Source of the DNA: Allodiplogaster sudhausi
Lineage: Eukaryota; Nematoda; Chromadorea; Rhabditida; Diplogasteridae
Length of the DNA stretch: 64,000 bases
Assembly (NCBI GenBank): GCA_945643635.1
Contig: CALZFC010000001.1
Span: 3,280,501 to 3,344,500 of the forward strand
Reading direction: 5' to 3'
Below are positions 55,394 to 64,000 of this stretch, piece after piece. The notes under the pieces were generated by a model. It did no database searches. It was not told the origin of the DNA and saw nothing but the letters and a program-made list of their open reading frames with translations. The position numbers and the translations under genes are program-made. Each line of letters begins with the position of its first letter. The stretch's first letter is position 1.

Positions 55394-57477
55394 TTAGTCA
55401 TTCTTTCTTTTCGCCCGTTTGCAGGTAATCAATCGGAATATAGACCGAACTGCAGCAAAAACGACAAACGCGGAAAGTATGACCAGAGCAGCCGCCGCCC
55501 CAAAGATGTCCAGGTTATAGAACTGGACGACGCCCATTTCACGGCCCGCGTGGTCGGGCTGGTCGAGTGGACCGAAGCGGGCCATGAACTCGAAGTGACG
55601 CACAAGGCGCTCGCGAACCGGCTGCGGCTGCAGAACATTGCCGCGACGTGCAGCGCGCGCTTCTTGAAGCTGTAAGTTTGAGGCATGTTAGAATAATAAA
55701 AAAACACCAATTAAAGGAATTATTGGATAATAATAAAAGAGTGCACAATCCGAGGACACTTATGGGAATACACTCCCACTGTCGCATTGATTGTTCTCTT
55801 GCAACCTCTTGCACTGTTTTTTTATTATGTGTAAGCTACCGCGTCTGTAAATAGTCATGACAAAATTTTTTTAATGTCCCGTATCATTGCGCAGGAAAAA
55901 AAAGCCATTGTATTCGTGCATCTCTAATTGTAAGTTACATATATGTTGTCTCGACTTAGATAAAATAGTGCGATTTCAAAAATATTATTTTTGGCTCCTT
56001 TAAAGGAAGTATATGTACGTCGGAATACAAAATTTTAACAACAAAAAACCCATATGTGTCTATCAACTCTAAAGTTTTTTTAATGTCTCTGTTTTCTCTG
56101 ACGTCTGTATCTGTTATCTGTTGGTAAAAATGGGGTGTTATTTGAACAGGAAGTGCCCCATCCACTCTTTTCATGGTTTTGAGATATCGACAGAGGCGTT
56201 TTCTACAGTATTCAAAAATAGAAATGCAAACATCCGTCTAAATACACGTTTTCATAAAGCGGGACAAACCTCCTCAGATCGATCTTTTAGCCCAAACTTA
56301 TAAAAGACAAAAAAAAGAAGATTTTTTTTTTTGTCGGATAACTCCTATAAGAAGCCTAAATACTAACGTCGAGTTTCGGCATGTCTGGATGGCTCCGATC
56401 GAAGAAGCCTTGCAGTTCGTCGTGTACCAGAGCGCGTGCCCAGCCATAATGAAAGATCATGTTCGAGACGCGCGTGAACATGGACATTCGATCTCCGTAC
56501 AGCGAAAATAGTGCTGAACTTGTAAAATGATAGTAAAAAAATTTACCTTTGACCAGAAGAAAATTATTCCTTTGACATACTTAATTTTTGAAAAATGATT
56601 TGGTTGTGCAAGTCATACCCGGCTGGAAGCTCGTGAATGCCGGCACTCCCGTGATGTGCTCGAGGCCATCCAGGGAAGCGATGCTTGAAGTGACGGCGAA
56701 CTTTTCGATACCGAGCAGATGGAAGACGAATGGTTAATAATTATAAATTATAACAATTAATAAAAAATAAGAATATAGCCACCTAGAGCAAGGTGCCAAT
56801 ATGCATATGTAGGTTTTTTTCCTATTTCACTAGCATGCTCAAGATATGTGTATAATTTTACTGCATACATACTATAACTTTTAAATGTAGCAATTACAAG
56901 TTCGCAGGACGGAACAATATTGCTCCGTTGCAATTTGTTAACAAATTGTTCCGCGCAATTGTTAACACCGCGGTAACTTTCTTCTCTGTATATATGTATG
57001 TACACATGAACGTTCTTACATGAATATCTGTTTTATTAAGAAAAAAGATACATGGATTATAGCTATCCTACCATCATAATTAATTTAAAAAAATAAAATT
57101 TTTCTAATATAAAATAATGACAGACCGAAGCCGCAGTACTCGACAATCTCGCTGAAGGCGGCGTCGAATCGCTCTTCTTTTAACTGCTCGATCAGACCCG
57201 GAGTATCGAGCGTTACTGGAAAAAGAGCCATTATCTCAATCGAAATTCATGACCGCTTTTTCATCAAATGTTGAATTTCCGTATAACATATGAATTTTAC
57301 TTGACCAGGCTGTTAACTTTTGCAGCAAATCTCTCACACCTACTTCAAGAACTTTTGTAGTGCAAGTGATGTTGAAATAATTACAGTACATATGATCACA
57401 TACCTCGACACATCTCGTTCCAGGATGGTGCAAACTAAATATAATAAGTCCATAACTGAAAAGTGCTATTTTCTGTA

Positions 57478-57890
57478 TTAGTACCCCCCCCCATTTTTGC
57501 TAGAACCCCCACAACTCTAATAGTACTCCAAAAGCAATATCCCTCCCTCTAGTCCCCCACAACTCCCCACCTTTTCTAGTAGAACCCCCAAATAGTCTAA
57601 TACCGTAACTCAAAACGTAATATCCCCCGCCCTGGAGACTTGGGACGATGAACTGATTACAATATTATTCAAAAACTGCTGTAAAATGGATATTAAAACT
57701 GATAATGATGACTTCCTTCATACAAGTCTTGACATAATTTGTATTGAATAAAATTCTGTTAGCAAACAGTTAGTGTTTCACATTGAAAAATATCACCTAT
57801 CCAACTAGTAGAACCTCACCCTCAAAATAGTGCTCGTCCCTCAACATGGGTATTAAAAAACAGAACCCCGGGGGAACTATTGAAAAAAGA
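57478..57890. mobile_element. Diverged TA-flanked MITE, family P
   Basis: Starts TATTAGTACCCCCCCCCAT and ends near AACCCCGGGGGAACTATTGA. The interior matches 58016-58455 (GATGAACTGATT, GTAAAATGGATATT, TCACATTGAAAAATA). Terminal repeats are worn. UGT-C intron 2. Confidence 0.7.
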
Positions 57891-58015
57891 TATTATATTT
57901 TTTAATGACTTTTTGGCACGAGTTCAACCAAAGCTATGACTGTTTTTTTTTCTTTTAAAGAGTTTTTTGGACCTGTTTTATTAGACCTTTTTTTAATCTT
58001 TTAAGAGTTAAACTA

Positions 58016-58455
58016 CCGTATTTTCTCTATTAGTACCCCCCCCCCTTTATTCGAACCCCCCTCTAATAGTACCCCCCTCTGATAAAGCTATTGAAAAATA
58101 GAACCCCTCCCTCTAGTAGAACCCCCCCTCCAATAGTGCCCCCCCTAACACCCTAATATCTAAGCTCGAGACGTACCTCGAATGGATCCTGGAGGCATGG
58201 GATGCTCTCTCCAATGAACTGATTGCAAATTCATTCAAAATGTGTGGTAAAATGGATATTCCAGTGCTGATTCCTATGAATTCGAGCTATGATTCTTCTT
58301 TTTTTGAGAAGAAAATGTTGTTATCAAACTTTTGCTGTCTCACATTGAAAAATAGTACCCCTCCCTCCAGTAGAACCCCTCCCTCTAATAGTGCCCCCCT
58401 CTCGCAAGGGTATTGAAAAATAGAACCCCCGGGGGTACTAATAGAGAAAATACGG
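58016..58455. mobile_element. TA-flanked MITE, family P, well preserved
   Basis: 440 bp with terminal repeats CCGTATTTTCTCTATTAGTA on both sides and TA duplications at 58014-58015 and 58456-58457. C/G-run subterminal regions (TAGAACCCCCC). Lies 9 bp from the UGT-C exon 2 donor; UGT-B has the empty site there. Confidence 0.9.
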
Positions 58456-58576
58456 TATTCACACCTCTAGGAATCCGAATGGGTCCGCCTGCGAGGTCGT
58501 CCAGAGCTCCATGGCTGCGCTCTTCGTTTCGATCACTTCGAACTGACGCATCAAGTCATTTGGTGGAACATGAATG

Positions 58577-58968
58577 TGTAGCAGGGTCGTGCACTGCCGT
58601 ATGCCCCATTGAACCTTTATTTTTAAGTGTTTTATCATAGTGTAGCCACGTTTTAGACTTAACATTGTAGCTTATAGTTTTATGTTTTGACAGTGACTCA
58701 ACTTAGGCTGAGTCACTGTTTGGTCGAGTGGCCGCAAGGAGCGGCAGGTCGAGGAGTTTCGTGTCTATTTATTGTTGCCTGCGGGCTTGTGTTTGTGTGT
58801 TAAGGTATTTTGATTGCTTCTCATATAAGAATATAAATTCTTATCGCGTTTCTCGTTTCGCGTTGAAACACAGTTCAGGTCGGGAGTCGAAAGTGGTTGA
58901 AGAAGAAGGGTCTTTGTTTGTCGTCGAGATCGAACTTGTCGTTGAATCCGGGTCTAGCCAGGCCGACA
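58577..58968. mobile_element. Solo LTR inserted in UGT-C exon 2
   Basis: 392 bp beginning TGTAGCAGGG and ending GGCCGACA (TG...CA), flanked by a 4-bp duplication AATG at 58573-58576 and 58969-58972. Comparison with UGT-B exon 2 (ATGTGAATGACACGGGC) shows the uninterrupted exon. No internal retroelement sequence, so a recombined solo LTR. Family unknown. Confidence 0.88.
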
Positions 58969-59040
58969 AATGACACGGGCGAGTTTGCTGGTGACTTCGG
59001 ATAACCAGCGTGCATTATGGGAGAGAGCATCACCTGCAGG

Positions 59041-59052
59041 TTGAAAGAGAGT

Positions 59053-59091
<39 letters not shown>

Positions 59092-59160
59092 TGAGAGAAA
59101 GAGAGTGAAAGACTGAGAGTGAGAGAAAGAGAGAAATAGAGAGAATAGGAGTGAGAAGGG
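59041..59160. repeat. GA-rich tract in UGT-C intron 1
   Basis: GAGA/GTGAGA low-complexity repeat. Confidence 0.8.
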
Positions 59161-59699
59161 TAGCATAAGAACAGTTGAGAATGAAGGCAATTGAAGAAAG
59201 AGGGCAAAAAATAAGATTAAACAATTTTCAAGTGTTGCCTTTTGTTCTACTATGTATGCATGTATTTACATATGTAAATGGTTAAAGATGTAACGCTGAA
59301 AGGAAAATAAACCAGATATTCTCGGAAAAGAAAGAATGAACTCGTTCTAAATACCACTTTACCATTTAAAGTGGAATTATCATGAGAAAAAAATTACAAT
59401 TCTTTAAAGTAATATTGTAGTTGATAATCATTTTAACGGAATAATTTCGCCGTACCACTTCATGGCCCGCCTCGATGAGAGCATCGGAGATTTTGCCAAC
59501 AAAGTTGGAGGAGCTGTTGCCGATGATCGGGTTTTAGGCAAGGAACTTTAGCGCAAGAGCGTCGTGCGAAAAAGCGAGCGAGATGAAGAAACCAAGAGTA
59601 CTACACATTTGGCGAGACCTTAAATTAGCTAGAGAGAAAAAAAAATAAAAAGATTTTTTAATTTATAGCAGCGATATGATGCTTTCAACAGTCTATATA

Positions 59700-59795
59700 T
59701 ACGTGCTACATACGTCCTAATTCGAACGTTTCAAGCCTTTTAAGGGCGCCGCGATTACGTGAGCAGATATTTTAAGTGCGGTAAAGAAGAGAGGA

Positions 59796-59826
<31 letters not shown>

Positions 59827-60445
59827 TAAGGAGAGGAAAGCAAATGGATAAAGATGTATTAAGAGATAGAGAGGGGGAGGGAGTGTGGGATTAAGCCGTA
59901 ATGGCGTGGTGTGAGAGAATAAAGACAGGATACAGCTGACAATGAGAAATGAGAACTGTGCCGTTCGTGTGCCAAGTTCATGTCGGCTTAGATTAGTGTC
60001 TGAATTAGCAGCAAGTGACCCGCTACGACTACACTTGCTGATTCTTATGCAATACAACGAGTGCTCGTTTTTTTTCTGCTGTATTCATCGCACTCTCTTC
60101 GAAAACTGATGAAGACTACACAGTGATCTGTGTAGTCTTCTTTCTGTGCCATTCTTGTCGTCTTCCACCTCGTTTCTTCTTATGATTTTTCGTTCAATTA
60201 TGTATGAAAGAGAAAGGGCGTTTTAGGCAGCAGCAACCAACATTTGGCGAGGCGAGAAGACAGACTCAAGGACTTTTCTTTACTTTGTTTTTTTTATTGC
60301 TAGAAATATTACTCCTCTGATAATCAGAGCTTTGTTTGCGTCGTAGTCTTTTTTTCTTTTATTTAGAGCAATAACACTAACATAATATTGAACGACTAAA
60401 AATCTATAGCAATGTTGTTAGGATTTACATCTATTTAAAGATTAA
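59700..60445. repeat. Intergenic unit duplicated with UGT genes (second copy)
   Basis: Counterpart of 54480-55393. GAGA tract at 59795-59835. No gene supported. Confidence 0.6.
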
Positions 60446-62398
60446 TCATTGAGTCTTTGTCTTGGCGCTTTTGCAAGTAATAAATCGGAATAGGGATCGA
60501 GCTGCGGCAAATACAGTAAATCCGGCAAGAATGACCAGAGCAGCGGCAGTCCCAAAGATGTCCAGGTTATAGAACTGGACGACGCCCATTTCACGGCCCG
60601 CGTGGTCGAGCTGGTCGAGTGGACCGAAGCGGGCCATGAACTCGAAGTGACGCACAAGGCGCTCGCGCACCGGCTGCGGCTGCGACGCGAACATTGCCGC
60701 CACGTGCTGCGCGCGCTTCTTGTAGCTGTAATTTCGGCACGTTTGGATATCCTCGTTTTCTATGGTTTAACAAAGTTTATTTTAAGAATCCTCGAAAATT
60801 TCAACCTAAATTTACAACAATACAAACAAAAATATTTTATAAGCTTTTTCGTGAGCTTTGCCTAACAAATGTGTTTTATATGTTTGCGAATACCTCGGAT
60901 TCTCCAGGACGTCCCTGACGGCCTCGATCAGCGGTTCGGGAGTCGCGAGGTCGTCCCTTGAGACAACTCGGCTGGTGCCGAGACGTCGAACCATTTCACT
61001 GTTTCGTGGCTGGTCCGTCATCACGGGCACGGTCACGGTCGGGACGGCAGCGACAATCGATTCGTAGAGAGAACCCGAGCCGCCGTGAGAGACGAAGAGT
61101 GTCAGATTAGAGTGCCCTGGACGAGACAAAATAATTTTTTAAAAAAACCAATGCAAATTACAAATTCGCCTACAACTACTTCGACAAGTCCGAAAAGAAG
61201 CTAATTTTTTTCGCCAAGTATGTTCTTTTCCTGTAATTCAAAATTTTTCTAGTGGCATGCTAACATTTCAATTTTTATACATGTTTTTATATACATACAT
61301 GTATTTTCTTAACTTTTTTTTAAAACTAAAACTACACATATTTTTAAATTTCAAAATGTCTATTGAGCTGACGAAGAATGTCCGCTTGTGGAAGCCACTT
61401 GAAGGTATGCAGATTTGGAATGCCTGCGGCGACCTTATCGTCGGGCTTTTCGTACTTCCAAATGAACGTCACATCGGGCATTGAACGAGCGAGCGCACGA
61501 ATTGTCGCCTGAAAGAAGTTGAGTGCCGAAAATTGATTCTAATCGTAAATAGAATGACTTAGAAAAAACTTATTATGATGGTATTCAAAGTTATATTTCC
61601 GTGTTTTCAGGAGATTTGAGGAAGAAAGATTTATACAATGAAGAAAGGCGCACACCTTGAACGGCTCGGGCATTTGGGAAGAGTACATCACGGAGCCGAA
61701 CGAGATGAGAACCGTACGAGGACGAGCAGCCATTAGAGATGCCAGTGGCTAACAATTATCAATCTTCAAGATTTCTCAAACTTCAAAAAATATTTCTTTA
61801 TCATAATTTTCTCGAGGATCTGTATGTACTTTTATGTACATATATATGTAACTCCTCGTGTAGGTCCGTCCTTCATTAACGGCACCCAAGTTTGAATCAA
61901 TTTATACGCAGCATGCTTCAAAATTGATTCAAACTACTTTTTCACCCAAGCCTGGGCGAACCTCTTTGAGTGGACTACTCTTGCTGGACAGCGCTACCCC
62001 GCCAATGTTGATCATCTTCGGGCTGGAAAGTTGCGGAAAGTCGATGAGTGGATCGGTGTTGATGAAGATGTAACTCGACTTCTTCACAATCTCCTGAAGG
62101 AAGAATTATTCTCTAGAAATTAATATTTATTGGCAAACAGTTATGTTCCTCCAAATTTGTGCGTAGAAAAACGTCAATCACATCGTCGCGACTTTGGAGA
62201 AAACACTGTATTTTTAATGAATACTATAATTTAGCTAGGCACTAAAACTGTCAAGCTCAATTACAACATATGCACATATGCTTGGCTATTAAACTATACT
62301 TGTTAAACGGGAATACGTAGTAACTGACATCAAGCTTGGGTATCTCGGGATAGTGCTTGTCGAAGAAGAGTTGAAGTTCGTCACGGGGACCCTATATT

Positions 62399-62430
<32 letters not shown>

Positions 62431-63887
62431 TTTATTTATTTATTTATTTAACTTTTTATTCCTTCATCATAAATAAATGTGACACCATTGAAAATTACAA
62501 TACCTACATAGGTAATTATTTTGCAGACTAGGGAGATAATAGGAAGGAGAAAGGGGAAAATGGAAAGCTGAACACTACCTGTAGAGCGCGCGCCCATCCA
62601 TTGTGGAAGAGCATATTCGCGAGGCGTCCGAACATGGACATTCGATCGCCGTGCAGAGAAATAAAAGCTACAAATATATTCGTAAAAAAAATTGTTTTAC
62701 GGTTTTGATAACGAAAAGAAGTATATGTTTTTTTAAGGTCGTTACTAGGTTTACAAAAACCAAATACATACGTCTTGAATAAATGTTTTTTTTAAATATT
62801 TAAGATCAAAAAACGATTCGCGAACAATCGTTGATTGTGAGGTGGGCACAACAAATTAGCCCAAGTGTAGCAATTTCGCCGTTTCAGCGAGGGGAAGAGG
62901 GAATGGAAGAAGAGAGCTCAACGATGGACAGTTCGTATACCCGGCTGGAAACTCGTGAAAGCAGGCACTCCCGTGATGTGCTCGAGGCCATCGAGAGAAG
63001 AGAAGCTAGAAGTGACGGCGAACTTGTTGATGCCGATCAGATGGAAGAGGCCTGATTTAAAGGAGCCGAAAATCACATTTGAATTCGCGCCTTTTTGCCT
63101 GATACAATGGTGAGAAAATACATGTGATTTAGAGAAGAGCGACTAAAATTGCTATAAAAATTCAAATATTGAGTTTCGTGGTGCTCCACTCAAACTTGGC
63201 CACTTCTGATTGATTGACAATTTTTCAACATTTTCTTTCTCTTTCTAATCTTCTCGACACTACTTGAATTCACATATTAATTAAATAGAAGCTTTAGAAA
63301 ATACTTATCGGGCACATTACTGAGCCAAACCATTGAGCGAATACTTTTGGCGCACGTATTACATATAGTGAGAAAATTGGTAGTTTTAACAACAATAACA
63401 AAAAATAGTTTAGAACGAAGAAGTAACCGAAGCCACAATAGTCAAAGACTTCGCTGAACGCCGCGTCAAAGTGCTCGTCTCTCAACTGCTCCAGAAGGCC
63501 AGGCGTGTCGAGAGTCACTAGAATTGGCACACCCGAAATAAAGTTTGAGAAATAAAAGTATCGCCATAGTGAACTATACACATAATTAGCAATCTCCTAC
63601 AGAATGATCGTTATATTTTATGAAACGGAGTAGTTCCAAAGTATGTAGATGTTGAAAACGATTATCGACGGATAAGTAAAGTTTTTAATTTTTGTTATTT
63701 TTGTTGAAACGTTTTTGATGAATGATTTTTTTTCATTTTAGTCACTTTCACTTTTCTGTCCTCCTTTCTCGCCCATTTTTGGAGGTCAAGAGTGCTAGGT
63801 ACCAGAGTCATTGATGCATGCTTTCTTATCATCTTATCACATACCTCTACACATCTCGTTCCATGAAGGCGCAAACGCACGAATCAA
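60446..63887 (-). CDS. ugt: UDP-glycosyltransferase UGT-D, exons 3-11, continues beyond window
   Basis: Visible exons: 63887-63845, 63517-63428, 63051-62941, 62667-62579 plus 62391-62329, 62093-61962, 61748-61656, 61508-61373, 61116-60894, 60725-60446. Every exon has the same length as in UGT-A and UGT-B, except that exon 6 (152 nt) is divided into 89 and 63 nt by an extra intron. The frame is open. The signature reads HGGSGSLYESI then VPVMTDQPRN. The anchor (AAALVILAGFTVFAAA) and a KTKTQ tail (KxKxx) are present. Exons 1-2, with the signal peptide and putative catalytic His, must lie to the right of 64000. Probably functional; same ER role as its sisters. Confidence 0.9.
62392..62578 (-). 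other. Extra intron in UGT-D exon 6, with (TA)n repeat
   Basis: 187 bp. Borders CTACAG/GTAGTG and ATATAG/GGTCCC on the minus strand. Contains (TA)n at about 62400-62425 and TTTA repeats. Absent from UGT-A, UGT-B and UGT-C, where the exon is continuous. Confidence 0.75.
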
Positions 63888-64000
63888 CTGAAGAATAATA
63901 TCATTTGTTGTTGCTTTTGTTTTGTCCAGCGATTATTGCATGCATTTTGAAAGAATTCGCAGCCGATTTCAACGTTTTACAATTAGTACCAAACATTTCT

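Larger units (their letters stand above)
55394..59608 (-). pseudogene. ugt: UGT-C, broken UDP-glycosyltransferase gene
   Basis: Exon 1 59608-59456 has an in-frame TAA (ALKFLA-stop-NP). Exon 2 59033-58465 is split by a solo LTR at 58577-58968 and also has a 1-nt loss near 59000. Exon 3 57434-57404 is 12 nt short. Exon 4 57215-57126 is intact. Exon 5 about 56729-56619 has no AG acceptor. Exon 6 56513-56368 lacks 6 nt in frame. Exons 7-10 are absent: only about 700 bp separates exon 6 from exon 11. Exon 11 55669-55394 lacks 4 nt after MF, shifting the frame, although the rest still encodes the HFEFMARFG part, the anchor and a KRKND tail. Intron 2 holds two family P elements. Definite pseudogene. 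Confidence 0.93.

Noticed and set aside
56757..57005. 82-codon minus-strand ORF within UGT-C
   Set aside because: Lies in the intron between exons 4 and 5. No counterpart in UGT-B or UGT-D.
59755..60057. 100-codon minus-strand ORF upstream of UGT-C
   Set aside because: Ser/Leu-rich translation of a GAGA tract in a duplicated intergenic region.

Overview
This is eukaryotic, very probably nematode, genomic DNA. The supported genes have several exons, short introns and TTTCAG/TTTGCAG-type 3' splice sites, and the recognisable proteins are animal families: UDP-glycosyltransferases and a BET extraterminal (ET) domain. I see no bacterial or phage gene organisation. The nematode assignment is an inference from intron style and from the UGT sequence; the species cannot be told.

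Left part (about 0-35 kb): nine degenerate copies of one unrecognised family, here called family A. It looks like a single-pass (type II) membrane protein with a cytoplasmic N-terminus, one membrane segment and an extracellular C-terminal domain spread over three short exons (E3, E4, E5). Copies A1 (0.05-1.3 kb), A2 (6.3-9.1), A3 (13.6-14.8), A4 (17.6-19.3), A5 (26.5-27.8) and A6 (29.4-30.1) are on the minus strand. A7 (24.4-25.6), A8 (30.6-30.8, last exon only) and A9 (34.4-35.0) are on the plus strand. E3-E5 stay readable in most copies, while the N-terminal exons are usually shifted or stopped, so most copies look like pseudogenes. Between A8 and A9 lies a bromodomain-less BET relative (32.0-34.1 kb) that carries the family A 5' region.

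Middle (35-44 kb): a UGT exon 10-11 relic (35.6 kb), two orphan exon-like ORFs (36.3 and 37.4 kb), a three-exon gene candidate encoding 118 aa (38.7-39.5 kb), a 1.5 kb hairpin element and a tRNA-like relic.

Right part (44-64 kb): four tandem minus-strand UGT genes with 11 coding exons each. UGT-A (529 aa) and UGT-B (528 aa) are intact. UGT-C is a multiply broken pseudogene. UGT-D is intact in every visible exon, has one extra intron, and runs off the right end. The intact proteins have a signal peptide, an N-terminal acceptor-side domain, the UGT signature, a C-terminal membrane anchor and a KxKxx ER-retrieval tail: luminal ER enzymes for glycosylating small lipophilic molecules.

Mobile DNA is dense. 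There are families of short elements flanked by TTAA, two giant hairpins (2.6 and 1.5 kb) also flanked by TTAA, a hAT element nested in a TA-flanked element, a BEL/Pao-type gag relic, a non-LTR reverse transcriptase relic, a solo LTR in UGT-C exon 2, and several palindromic elements. Most long ORFs outside the entries listed are GA/TC-repeat translations.
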